Positions 35,429 to 43,491 of a stretch of 64,000 bases of DNA are shown piece by piece. This DNA is from Pseudohalocynthiibacter aestuariivivens. GTDB taxonomy: Bacteria > Pseudomonadota > Alphaproteobacteria > Rhodobacterales > Rhodobacteraceae. Location: assembly GCF_011040495.1 (NCBI RefSeq), contig NZ_CP049041.1, positions 62,001 to 126,000 of the forward strand, in the 5' to 3' direction. Below the pieces are notes generated by a model. It did no database searches. It saw nothing but the letters and a program-made list of their open reading frames with translations, and was not told the DNA's origin. Numbering within the stretch: the first letter of the stretch is position 1; each line of letters starts with the position of its first letter. Both the position numbers and the translations under genes were made by a program.

Positions 35429-37411
35429 TCAGGCCGCCTGCGCGACCTCGCTGTCAGGCTCCGGGGTTTCCGCAATGGGCGCCACCTCATCAAAGGCGAC
35501 ACCGGCGGTCTGCATCATCGGCGGGCACCAGGCGGCCACGGCAGCGCGCTGCGCGTCCGTGAGCGTAGCGAAGGGCTCGGCGAAGAGCTTGTCGCAGAAG
35601 GCGACGATCTCCTTCTTGCTCGACGAGGCCAGCGTCACCGCCTCTTGGGCGAGGCCCAGATCCTCGCCGAGGATTTTCAGGAGCCAGGCCTTCTTGAAGC
35701 GATTGAAGAGCGCCGCGTTCGGCGTCCAATGCGTGCGGATATCCGGCATGATCTCGATCTCGAAGTCATGCATCAGGCTGTCACGCTGCCGGTCCCGGGC
35801 AAAACAGGACTGCGTGGTGCTGGCGGTTGCAAAGGCGACGAGCTTGGCCTTCTCTTCTGCCTGCAGCGCGCGAAACGCCGCGAACTGATCGGCGGGCGGG
35901 CGGGTATCATCGAGCCAGGACAGATTGAGCACATCATGCGCTGCCGCCACCTGCTCAAGCGAAGTTTCATCGATCTCGTCCATCTTGGCATGGCTGCGGT
36001 ATTCCTTGCGGGCGTCGACCTTGATCGCCTGCGTGACGCTCATGCCGCTGCCCAGGACGTCGCTCACCAGCTTGAAGAGGGTCAGATCGAGCGTGGCCTC
36101 GGGATGCAGCGCCATCGCGGCCCCCAGTGCCATGGCCCGCTCGGTCTTGAGATCCTCGGCCACGGACGCCGGGTAGGCGATTTCGCCAGCGTCCGGGGCT
36201 TCTTCCCCACTCGTGTTGGCCGAGGCGCGGCGCGCGCCCTCCTCTTTCACGATGTCCTCCGGGTGCACGAGGCCCAGATGGAGCGTCACCTGCCCGTTCG
36301 ACCACGAGGCAATCACACCGGCACGGGCAAGGTCTTCGGCGCTGTAGGCCTCCTGCAGGTCGCGAGCTTCCTCCTCCAGAGCGTCGACGCGGTCGTAAAG
36401 GGCGTTGTAGGCATCATTCGCTAACCCCTCATCCTCCATCTCGAGCTGGAGTTGCTCGAGTTGCGCGGTGATCTCATCGATGCGCTTCTGTGCGGCCTCA
36501 TCCGGATCGATCGGGCCGGGATAGACGCGACCGTAGTCGGCCATGGCCGCGTAATCGTAGCGGACCATCGCATCCGCCCAGACAAAGCCCAGTTTCGCGC
36601 AGGCCTCATCGGCGGCGGCCCTGAGCTTCTCGAGCAGGATGGTCTCGACCAGCGCGGCATCTTCCAGCACCGAATGCTCGTCCAGAAGGTCGGCCGCGAT
36701 CGCTCCGCCGCGGGCCTCGTAGTCCTCACGCACGAAGGCCCCGATATCGTCACTGACCTGCACGCCGCGAGACTTGAGCGCCTGACGGACGGTATAGGCC
36801 TGCAGATAGCTGTCTTCCTTGGTGAGCGCCTCATAGACCTCGCGCTGCACCTCCTGGCTTGGGTGCTCCGCAAAGGCCTTCATCGTGTCGAGCGTGATCG
36901 TCTTGGCCCGGGCTGCGGCGCGGATATCGGGGTGGATCAGCCCGTAGCGCAACCGGCCTTTCACGGCGGTGACGGTGGTGCCGAATGTCTTGGCGATCGT
37001 CTCGGGCGACTGGCCGTCGATCTCCATCATCCGGGCGAAGGCCTCGAACTCGTCGATTGCGTTCATAGGGGCTTGGGTGATGTTCTCGGCGAGGGATAGC
37101 GCCGTCGTCACGTCGCACTCCTCCGGCACAAGGCGGCAGTCGACCTTGGTTTTCGCGGTGAACCCCTTGGTGGCCTTGTCGGCGATCAGCTCCTTAAGCG
37201 CGGCATGGCGCCGGCCACCGGCCAGCACTGCGTACTTGCCGTCGATCTTCTGGACGAGGAGCGGTTGGAGCAGGCCCAGGACGGCAATGCTGGCCTTCAG
37301 ATGCGCGATGTTCTCGGAGTCATAGGTTTCCGGGGAGTTGCTGCGCACATTGGCTGGATGGGCAGTCAGATCGCCAATGGCGACAGAAACGGGTTTGAAG
37401 CTTGCGGTCAT
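35429..37411 (-). CDS. ParB/Spo0J-like nuclease-fold protein, plasmid accessory
   Basis: The start is ATG 37411 (leader AAAAGGACATACCATGACC), giving 660 residues. Residues 1-110 are a ParB N-terminal domain (IGDLTAHPANVR, LGLLQPLLVQKIDGKYAVLAGGRRHAALKEL, ALSLAENITQAPMNAIDEFEAF). Residues 111-190 hold a KorB-like HTH (SPETIAKTFGTTVTAVKGRLRYGLIHPDIRAAA). The remaining 450 residues are acidic and helical with a coiled coil near 300-360. It is distinct from RepB of the repABC operon. Long ParB-like proteins of this type are usual on conjugative plasmids and may act as regulators or CTP switches rather than in segregation. Confidence 0.88.
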   Translation of the reverse strand: MTASFKPVSVAIGDLTAHPANVRSNSPETYDSENIAHLKASIAVLGLLQPLLVQKIDGKYAVLAGGRRHAALKELIADKATKGFTAKTKVDCRLVPEECDVTTALSLAENITQAPMNAIDEFEAFARMMEIDGQSPETIAKTFGTTVTAVKGRLRYGLIHPDIRAAARAKTITLDTMKAFAEHPSQEVQREVYEALTKEDSYLQAYTVRQALKSRGVQVSDDIGAFVREDYEARGGAIAADLLDEHSVLEDAALVETILLEKLRAAADEACAKLGFVWADAMVRYDYAAMADYGRVYPGPIDPDEAAQKRIDEITAQLEQLQLEMEDEGLANDAYNALYDRVDALEEEARDLQEAYSAEDLARAGVIASWSNGQVTLHLGLVHPEDIVKEEGARRASANTSGEEAPDAGEIAYPASVAEDLKTERAMALGAAMALHPEATLDLTLFKLVSDVLGSGMSVTQAIKVDARKEYRSHAKMDEIDETSLEQVAAAHDVLNLSWLDDTRPPADQFAAFRALQAEEKAKLVAFATASTTQSCFARDRQRDSLMHDFEIEIMPDIRTHWTPNAALFNRFKKAWLLKILGEDLGLAQEAVTLASSSKKEIVAFCDKLFAEPFATLTDAQRAAVAAWCPPMMQTAGVAFDEVAPIAETPEPDSEVAQAA

Positions 37412-37487
37412 GGTATGTCCTTTTCGATGGGTATGGTGCGGCCGCCGCGATCCTCCGCGCGACCAATCCCCGGCTTCGGGAATCAAA

Positions 37488-37528
37488 AGGACAAAAGGCC
37501 CACTCTCCCTTTTGGGGGCAGCAGGCCT
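37488..37528 (-). terminator. Terminator after DUF3768
   Basis: Read on the minus strand, AAGGCC and GGGCCTT arms nest with inner CCC/GGG pairs and run into TTTTG. It lies between the DUF3768 stop and the ParB-like start. Confidence 0.75.
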
Positions 37529-37563
37529 TGAGTTTGAGATGTCAGGGGGAGGAGTCCCCTTCC

Positions 37564-37953
37564 CTACCAGTCGCGCGCCAGCATGATGGTCAGCACGCGC
37601 ATGGTGGTGGCGGGATTGTCCGGGGTCTCGGCCCCGTAGCGGAAATCGGAATCCGCTTCGTACAAATCCAGTTTCCAGAACACCGTTTCGCCCCGGATCT
37701 CGACCGCCCCGAAATCATGCCAGCCCTCCGGGTCGTTTTCGGGTTCGAACGTGTCGAACGCCCCCGTGACATTCACCGCCTCGGCCATGAAACCATCCCC
37801 CGCCTCCATGAGCGATCGGGTGATGTGCATCCGGCCTTGGATAGGCGCCTCTGGTGCTATCCCGAGGCAGGCGAGCTTGCGGAAAGCGTCATTCTGAGCG
37901 GCGATTACGGCGGGGTCTGGGCGGTCTGTCAGAGGCTGTGCTGCGTTGGTCAT
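37564..37953 (-). CDS. DUF3768 protein
   Basis: The start is ATG 37953 (leader AAAGGACAGACCC), giving 129 residues. The sequence has IAAQNDAFRKLACLGIAPEAPIQGRMHITRSLMEAGDGFMAEAVNVTGAFDTFEPENDPEGWHDFGAVEIRGETVFWKLDLYE, the full DUF3768 domain. It is strongly acidic and compact. Acidic plasmid proteins next to ArdC are often suspected of anti-restriction activity, but nothing in the sequence proves it. Confidence 0.85.
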   Translation of the reverse strand: MTNAAQPLTDRPDPAVIAAQNDAFRKLACLGIAPEAPIQGRMHITRSLMEAGDGFMAEAVNVTGAFDTFEPENDPEGWHDFGAVEIRGETVFWKLDLYEADSDFRYGAETPDNPATTMRVLTIMLARDW

Positions 37954-38023
37954 GGGTCTGTCCTTTGAGAAGTTTGAAACACCCTTCCCAAAGCCTGCTT
38001 TCCCTTTGCCGACACACACCCCC

Positions 38024-38962
38024 TCAAGCGGCCTGGTCGACCTCCCCTGCCCTGCCCGCCTCCGATCGCGCGATAAGGTAATCACAGGCGCGCTGCGCGT
38101 CAGCGGCGTGCTTGAAGATGGCGCCCTTGTCCGAGCGCAGAACGCGCAGCCAATTGTAGAGATACGCCGCGTTCATCTCGAGCGTATGCGCGGTGAACCC
38201 AAGTTCCTGCCCCAGAAAGCACGACGTGAGCTCGGCCACGATCTCCTCGCGGGCATAGGCTGTGTTGCCGAACCGCGAAAGACCGTAGTCGCGGTTCAAG
38301 CGATGGCGCGCCTTTGTGGCATGGCCCAGTTCATGGGCCCAAACCCCATAAAAATTTGGCGAATTTTGAAACCGCGTAATCGGCGGCATGTAGACCTTGT
38401 CTACCGGCGGCAGATAGTAGGCATCGCTACCCGTGAAGACGGTGGTGATATCGATGGCATCAAAAAAAGCCTGCATATGGGGAATGGGTTCAGCGGGCGG
38501 ATGCTCAGGCACCGGGTCCGGCTCGGGATGGAAGCTATCCGGCAACCCCTCGATCTGGCAGGCGTTGAACACGCGATAGGATTTCTGGAAACGGCAGACG
38601 CGGGCCTCGTCACCATCTGCCTCACCATCGTCTCGCGCCTCGTCGCCCTCACCCTGCCTCCGGCTTTGGCCATAGTAAACCACCACGGAGGACTTCTCGC
38701 CCTTGCGCACCTTGGCGTCTAGGCCATTAGCCTGCGGGATGGTCATCCAGAAGGGCGAGCTGTAGCCCGCCATCAGCGTCCGCATGGTCAGAAGGAAGTT
38801 GTTGACGCCCTGGTAGGCCTCGCCGTTGTGACGGAGCGGGCGGGAACTGCCACCGGCGGTCCAGGGCTTGCGCCATGGCAGGACGCCGCGCTCGATAATG
38901 CGGATGATTTCGTTTGTGATGACCTCGGAGGCATCGAATTTGGGCGTGCGGGAACGGGCCAT
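38024..38962 (-). CDS. ardC: ArdC-like antirestriction protein with metallopeptidase domain
   Basis: The start is ATG 38962 behind AAAGGAGG, giving 312 residues. The N-terminal ArdC/DUF1738 ssDNA-binding domain spans about 10-135 (ITNEIIRIIERGVLPWRKPW, RPLRHNGEAYQGVNNFLL). The C-terminal zincin-like part has HELGH at 210-214 and a downstream EEIVAELTSCFLGQELG. ArdC proteins protect incoming single-stranded plasmid DNA from host restriction during conjugation. An acidic Glu/Asp/Gly insert near 103-121 is plasmid-specific. Confidence 0.92.
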   Translation of the reverse strand: MARSRTPKFDASEVITNEIIRIIERGVLPWRKPWTAGGSSRPLRHNGEAYQGVNNFLLTMRTLMAGYSSPFWMTIPQANGLDAKVRKGEKSSVVVYYGQSRRQGEGDEARDDGEADGDEARVCRFQKSYRVFNACQIEGLPDSFHPEPDPVPEHPPAEPIPHMQAFFDAIDITTVFTGSDAYYLPPVDKVYMPPITRFQNSPNFYGVWAHELGHATKARHRLNRDYGLSRFGNTAYAREEIVAELTSCFLGQELGFTAHTLEMNAAYLYNWLRVLRSDKGAIFKHAADAQRACDYLIARSEAGRAGEVDQAA

Positions 38963-39002
38963 GGCTGGCCTCCTTTCGAGTGTTGGTGTGAGGGGATAGT
39001 GA

Positions 39003-39473
39003 TCAGGCTGGCCGACTGGCACGTGGATCGTTGACGATCCTGGCACCAAGCTCTTCGACCATGTCGATGTAGGTGGTTAGAGAGACGGCCCGGCCAGGAC
39101 CCCAAGGTTCAGGGTCGACCGATCCGTCTCGTGTCACGCGGGGCAGGTTCGCGAATGCGATGACATTGTTGACGGGTCGGATATCGATGAACGGCGTCCC
39201 ACGTGCGACCGCTAGAGCGGCCAAGTGAAAGCGCTCGATTGGCGCGAAAGTCGACACGGTGGTCCAGCCGAGCTGGACAAACGTCCCGCCATCGCCACAG
39301 ATCACATGGGCATTCGGCAATGTTTCAGCCTGCCTGAGATATCCGAGATTGCGCAACACAGTCTCGCGTTCGAGCCGCTGCGCCAGCTCCGTCTGGCCGG
39401 TTCGGCGCAGTTCCTTGTGTCGCCACCACGAGGCGGCGGTCGCGCGCAACACGCGCAAGACACCTGTTTGCAT
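39003..39473 (-). CDS. Hypothetical protein
   Basis: I start at ATG 39473 with AAGGGCATTCCC upstream (156 residues). An ATG at 39488 is possible. The protein begins with a basic helix (VLRVLRATAASWWRHKELRRTGQTELAQRLERETVLRNLGYL), then a beta-rich part (NAHVICGDGGTFVQLGWTTVSTFAPIERFHLAALAVARGTPFIDIRPVNNVIAFANL). I do not recognise a family. It is the farthest-upstream gene of the minus-strand accessory block. Confidence 0.6.
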   Translation of the reverse strand: MQTGVLRVLRATAASWWRHKELRRTGQTELAQRLERETVLRNLGYLRQAETLPNAHVICGDGGTFVQLGWTTVSTFAPIERFHLAALAVARGTPFIDIRPVNNVIAFANLPRVTRDGSVDPEPWGPGRAVSLTTYIDMVEELGARIVNDPRASRPA

Positions 39474-39789
39474 GGGAATGCCCTTCATCAGGAAAAACAG
39501 ACCGGAATCCGGCCCGGACCCATCTGAGGGGCCCCAAAGGCCCTCATCCGTCAGTCACAAAACCCGAAGGACACTTTCACTTTTCCCGGGTACGGACCCT
39601 GTCCTTCTCAAAAACCAACGGGTCCTCAACAAACGGCTCAATACCGGGCCGTCTCCAGAAGCCCTTGATTTGGAACAGCAAATTCAGATCGGCAGACAAG
39701 ATCGGCAACGCATATCGGCAAAACCTTGCCTCTAAACCCGAAATGTGTATATTTTTCAGTTGCTTTGCAAACATAGAAGATCGGCAAAA
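39474..39789. other. Divergent gap between accessory block and fic
   Basis: This gap holds an ACCCG/CGGGT hairpin near 39558-39587 and an AT-rich stretch (39700-39785) that should carry the fic promoter. No gene was seen. Confidence 0.4.
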
Positions 39790-40992
39790 ATGCTGGAAAC
39801 ACCCGCCAGAATCGAACCCTGCTTCTTCGAGGAGCATATTCCTACAGAATTGGCAGACCTTTCGGTCGACATCCAGAGGGAAGCCACCGGGCTGGGACAA
39901 GGGCTGCATCCTGACAGCGCAGCCGAGCTTGCCGATCTCGTCCGCGTGATGAACTGCTACTACTCCAACCTGATCGAAGGACACAACACACGGCCCCGCG
40001 ACATCGAAAGGGCGCTAGCTGGCGCCGAGCTTGAGGAAGAAACTCGCCCTCTCGCCCTTGAGGCCCGGGCGCACGTCATCGTTCAACGGGCCATCGATGA
40101 GATGCATCGCAAGGGCACCCTGCCCCGCCCCACATCTGTCGAATTCCTGACTTGGGTCCATAAGAGCTTCTACGACGAGATGCCTGACGAGTTTCGGGTC
40201 ATCGAACATCCCGACGGCACACAGGAGCCCATCGTTCCGGGACGTATGCGCCAGGAAGGCGATCGGGAAGTTGCGGTCGGGCGCCACCTACCTCCATCAT
40301 CGTCGCGCGTTGCGGCGTTCATGGATCACTTTGACAAACGGTTTCAAATTGCGGCGCGGTCTTCGAGCGGACGGATCATCGCGATCGCGTCTGCACATCA
40401 CCGGCTGAACTACATCCACCCTTTCCCGGATGGCAACGGTCGTGTCAGCAGATTGATGTCTCATGCCATGGCCCTCACAGCAGGGATCGGTGGCCAGGGG
40501 CTCTGGTCCGTTTCGCGTGGGCTGGCTCGCGGACTGACCGATCGGGGCGAGTACAAACGGATGATGGATCTGGCCGACAGCCCACGCCGCGGAGACCGAG
40601 ACGGGCGCGGCAACCTGTCAGAGGCGGCACTAAAGACGTTCAGCGAATGGTTTCTGAAAGTGACGCTCGACCAGATCACGTTCTCCGCGAAGCTGTTCGA
40701 TCTCGGCGGACTGGACCAACGGTATCGTCGTCTTGTTGCAGATACCATCGATGACAAGCGAGCGCCGGAACTGGTTTCGGCGGTTCTTCGGCATGGCGCA
40801 CTGGAACGTGGCGACGCGCAAATTGTGCTCAAGACGTCCGAGCGCACGGGACGCAATACGCTGAGCAAACTGACCACCGCTGGATACCTGACTTCCGCCT
40901 CGCCGAAGACGCCCGTTCGGTTGGCGTTTCCGTTGGACTATCGAGAGCGGCTCTTTCCAAACCTCTTTGGAGATGGTGACCTGCCACAATAA
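39790..40992 (+). CDS. Fic-family AMP-transferase-like protein
   Basis: The start is ATG 39790, giving 400 residues. The Fic motif HPFPDGNGRVSR is intact at 210-221. An N-terminal inhibitory helix reads SNLIEG at 59-64, the (S/T)xxxE(G/N) pattern that blocks ATP orientation, so the protein should be a self-restrained class II Fic. The C-terminal 100 residues (SAVLRHGALERGDAQIVLKTSERTGRNTLSKLTTAGYLTSASPKTPVRLAFP) form a winged-helix, common in Fic/DUF4172-type regulators. Its target is unknown. It stands alone beside the repABC locus, and it could modify a host protein to aid plasmid stability. Confidence 0.9.
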   Translation: MLETPARIEPCFFEEHIPTELADLSVDIQREATGLGQGLHPDSAAELADLVRVMNCYYSNLIEGHNTRPRDIERALAGAELEEETRPLALEARAHVIVQRAIDEMHRKGTLPRPTSVEFLTWVHKSFYDEMPDEFRVIEHPDGTQEPIVPGRMRQEGDREVAVGRHLPPSSSRVAAFMDHFDKRFQIAARSSSGRIIAIASAHHRLNYIHPFPDGNGRVSRLMSHAMALTAGIGGQGLWSVSRGLARGLTDRGEYKRMMDLADSPRRGDRDGRGNLSEAALKTFSEWFLKVTLDQITFSAKLFDLGGLDQRYRRLVADTIDDKRAPELVSAVLRHGALERGDAQIVLKTSERTGRNTLSKLTTAGYLTSASPKTPVRLAFPLDYRERLFPNLFGDGDLPQ

Positions 40993-41078
40993 CGTTAGGG
41001 ATTCAGGGAGAAATGCCTGGCCGCCGACTTCTTTCTTGGGTGGCGAGATTTCCACTAAGGCTCACTCGTGTGTCACTT

Positions 41079-41094
41079 GTCCACCGCGGTGGAC
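41079..41094. promoter_or_regulatory. Palindrome GTCCACCGCGGTGGAC, candidate parS 1
   Basis: A perfect 16-bp palindrome. Its layout (GT...CG...AC, two half-sites) fits the 16-bp parS palindromes bound by RepB in repABC plasmids. It lies about 135 bases beyond the repC stop. Confidence 0.65.
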
Positions 41095-41211
41095 ATCTGC
41101 TGGTCCTTGATAAACTGAACGACCGACACGCGTCGCCAGAGGCGGTGTGGCTTTGCCGCTTCGGAGCGTTTAGACAGTTGTCGCCGCCATAAGCGCCGCA
41201 TCACGTTAGAA

Positions 41212-41227
41212 GTCCACCGCGGTGGAC
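41212..41227. promoter_or_regulatory. Palindrome GTCCACCGCGGTGGAC, candidate parS 2
   Basis: This is a second identical copy 133 bases away, ending 1 base before the repC stop codon. A weaker relative, GTCCACCGaatCGGTGAC, lies at 42366-42383 next to the antisense RNA promoter. Confidence 0.65.
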
Positions 41228-41228
41228 A

Positions 41229-42284
41229 TTAGACGGTTCGCTCATTGGTTTCGGACAGTCGCTTGATCAAAGCTAATGGATCAAATTGGTTTTGCCTTTG
41301 ACCCAGGGTGATACTGTGAAAATACGCTCCAAAGTCCCTGATGCGTTTTCCAAGCTGTAGCATGATGAAGATCGCGCATGACGCTTTCTGAGCTCCTACA
41401 GCATTCTTGGCTTTCTCGAATGTTTCTGGGTGAATGCCCATCATGGGTGCAAGTGTTCGAGCATGGTTTTCAATGTCCAACCAGTTTCTAAGTCTCTCTG
41501 TGGAGAACGATGTCGCCTGATCGCAGACTGAGGTTAGCAAGTCTGGTTTCAGTGCTTCATCGCCTAGTTTGCTATCTAAATCTTTTTTTTCTTCTTCAGA
41601 CTTAGATTGGTGCCGGACAGTTTGTCCGTCATTGGCGGGCAATTTCAAAGTTTCTGGTGGGTCATCCGGGGCAGACAAACTCTGGCATTCTGCATCTGTA
41701 TTGGCGAGCAGTGCGTGGTATTCGGGGAGGCTCAGCTTCCTGCGTAGAGATCTCCGTGCGTGGTTGATGAATGCGTTGCTGGGATCGTGCTCTTCCAAAT
41801 GGGCGAGCTTTGTAAGGATCTGTTTGCGGACAAATATCCGATCGCGCCGGTTATTCTCCATCTCTTGCGCGATGGCGATAAGCTCGCTCGCACGTCGGAG
41901 CAGGGGGGCGAGAGACAATCCATAACTGATGCACTCTCCGCCGGATGAGCGAACGCGGTAGCGCTTTCGGTTCGAGCTGTCATTGCGCTTGATGAAACCG
42001 AGTTCAACGAAGCGGTTGATGTGCCTGCGGAGTGTCCGTTCGTCGATTCCGCCAACGCGCTGGCAGATGGAATTGTTCGACGCAAAAACCGTTTCACCAT
42101 GGCCAGGCTTCAGAAAACTGAGCATGGCTTGAAGTGTCTGTATGTGGCCAGGACGTAGACCAAACACGCTGCGCGCGTCTCTCAGGGCTCTGAAGATGGT
42201 CCAGACGTCGGTTTCAGATGGGGGAAATGAGCCGGGGGCTGCATCAGCACCTGCGGCTTCGATCGACAGTTTTATAAATGCCAT
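41229..42284 (-). CDS. repC: RepC replication initiator
   Basis: The start is ATG 42284, giving 351 residues. The N-terminal winged-helix matches RepC (TDVWTIFRALRDARSVFGLRPGHIQTLQAMLSFLKPGHGETVFASNNSICQRVGGIDERTLRRHINRFVELGFIKRNDSSNRKRY). The C-terminal domain (about 260-350) contains TLAPMMGIHPETFEKAKNAVGAQKASCAIFIMLQLGKRIRDFGAYF. RepC initiates replication, and in this plasmid class the origin lies inside its own gene. It is somewhat short compared with the usual 400-residue RepC. Dosage should be limited by the antisense RNA in the repB-repC gap. Confidence 0.93.
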   Translation of the reverse strand: MAFIKLSIEAAGADAAPGSFPPSETDVWTIFRALRDARSVFGLRPGHIQTLQAMLSFLKPGHGETVFASNNSICQRVGGIDERTLRRHINRFVELGFIKRNDSSNRKRYRVRSSGGECISYGLSLAPLLRRASELIAIAQEMENNRRDRIFVRKQILTKLAHLEEHDPSNAFINHARRSLRRKLSLPEYHALLANTDAECQSLSAPDDPPETLKLPANDGQTVRHQSKSEEEKKDLDSKLGDEALKPDLLTSVCDQATSFSTERLRNWLDIENHARTLAPMMGIHPETFEKAKNAVGAQKASCAIFIMLQLGKRIRDFGAYFHSITLGQRQNQFDPLALIKRLSETNERTV

Positions 42285-42385
42285 GGTTTGTTTACGACGA
42301 CCGTTTGGCCCACAACTTTCCCGTCTCTTCCCGAGATTTCGCTCAGAAAAAGGCAATAAAAACACGTCCACCGAATCGGTGACTC

Positions 42386-42414
42386 TTGACCGGTTTGCTG
42401 GAGGTTGCTACATC
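42386..42414 (+). promoter_or_regulatory. Promoter of the repABC antisense RNA
   Basis: TTGACC (42386-42391), a 17-base spacer and TACATC (42409-42414) point against the rep operon, in the expected place and direction. Confidence 0.6.
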
Positions 42415-42420
42415 ATGAGT

Positions 42421-42475
42421 GCTAATCGAATGATGAGGGCTCTCCAGGGGAAACTTTGGGGGGCTCTTTTCTTTC
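42421..42475 (+). ncRNA. Counter-transcribed antisense RNA (incompatibility RNA) of repABC
   Basis: This is an RNA of about 55 bases. It begins after the promoter above and ends in a terminator: AGGGCTCTCCA (42436-42446), a 10-base loop, and TGGGGGGCTCT (42457-42467). The stem pairs at all 11 positions if G-U is allowed, and TTTCTTTCT follows. repABC plasmids carry such an RNA between repB and repC. It blocks RepC synthesis and sets copy number and incompatibility. I infer identity from position, direction and structure. Confidence 0.72.
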
Positions 42476-42522
42476 TGGTCTTCGCTTTTCTCCTCTGCTC
42501 GCGTTACTCTGTGTGGCTTGGG

Positions 42523-43491
42523 TTAGGACCCAGAGCCGCTCTCATTCCGCCACTGTTCGAAGAGCTGCAAAAGCGTTGCTTCCGCGCGCTCTTCGAACCA
42601 TTGGCCGAATTCTGGGTTGTCCTTTTTGGCGACCTTGATAGCGATTGCTTTCTCATCGACAGTCAGCGTGCCCAAAGAACTGCCGTGCTCATTTTTGATG
42701 ACCGATGTCAGACCACGATTGGGAGGCTTTTCGTCGTTACGCGTTTTGCTTGCGCAAGCCGAGTAGACCGCCTGGAACTTTTCGGAACTTGGAGTGTCGT
42801 CGGGCAGGGCGGCGATTGTCTCTTTGGCGATGTCCACCAAATCTACCTTCACCGATAAGGCAGCCAGATCACCCCACTGCCGTCGTCCGATGCCATGTGC
42901 TGGCCCGATGAGTTGAACAAGCCCGTCAGGCAGTTGCTCAATAACAACCCTGTGGTTGGATACGCCTTGCCGGGTCAGGCCTAGAGCATCCTGAATGACG
43001 CCGGGTTTGTACCCGGATTCCTGCATCTCTTTGATAAATAATGACTTCTCGATGAAAGACGGATCTAGCCTGAGGTTGTTCTCCTGGCCCTGAGCGATCA
43101 GAGATGCGTCATCATCCAAGGTTCGAACGATCGCCTTGACCGTTCCACCAACCTTACGGATCGCCGCAAGCCTGCGGCGACCGTAGATGATGCGGTATCT
43201 GTCCGGTTGGGTTGATGGGCGAACCATGATGGGCACTTGTTGGCCATGCTTGCGAATGCTCTCGGCCAACTCATCGATGCTGGAATCTTCCAGCACCAAC
43301 CGATCGCGCAGACCATCCATGTCAATCTGGTCGGGCTCGATGTCGCGGATCGAGTTTGCTGTGATCTCGCGCAAAGAGTCGCGCAATCCACCAACAGATC
43401 CCGGTAGCTTTGCCGCTTTTGGCGGGGTAGGGGAGGGGACTGCGCTCCCCGTCTCATCCTTTGGAGGCTGGTTGAAGATGTTTCGGGCCAT
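42523..43491 (-). CDS. repB: RepB partition protein (ParB family)
   Basis: The start is ATG 43491, overlapping the repA stop (ATGA), giving 322 residues. The ParB N-terminal domain reads DIEPDQIDMDGLRDRLVLEDSSIDELAESIRKHGQQVPIMVRPSTQPDRYRIIYGRRRLAAIRKVGG, then AQGQENNLRLDPSFIEKSLFIKEMQESG. A KorB/RepB HTH follows (GYKPGVIQDALGLTRQGVSNHRVVIEQLPDGLVQLIG). RepB binds parS palindromes and, with RepA, segregates the plasmid and represses the operon. The best parS candidates are the two 16-bp palindromes past repC. Confidence 0.94.
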   Translation of the reverse strand: MARNIFNQPPKDETGSAVPSPTPPKAAKLPGSVGGLRDSLREITANSIRDIEPDQIDMDGLRDRLVLEDSSIDELAESIRKHGQQVPIMVRPSTQPDRYRIIYGRRRLAAIRKVGGTVKAIVRTLDDDASLIAQGQENNLRLDPSFIEKSLFIKEMQESGYKPGVIQDALGLTRQGVSNHRVVIEQLPDGLVQLIGPAHGIGRRQWGDLAALSVKVDLVDIAKETIAALPDDTPSSEKFQAVYSACASKTRNDEKPPNRGLTSVIKNEHGSSLGTLTVDEKAIAIKVAKKDNPEFGQWFEERAEATLLQLFEQWRNESGSGS

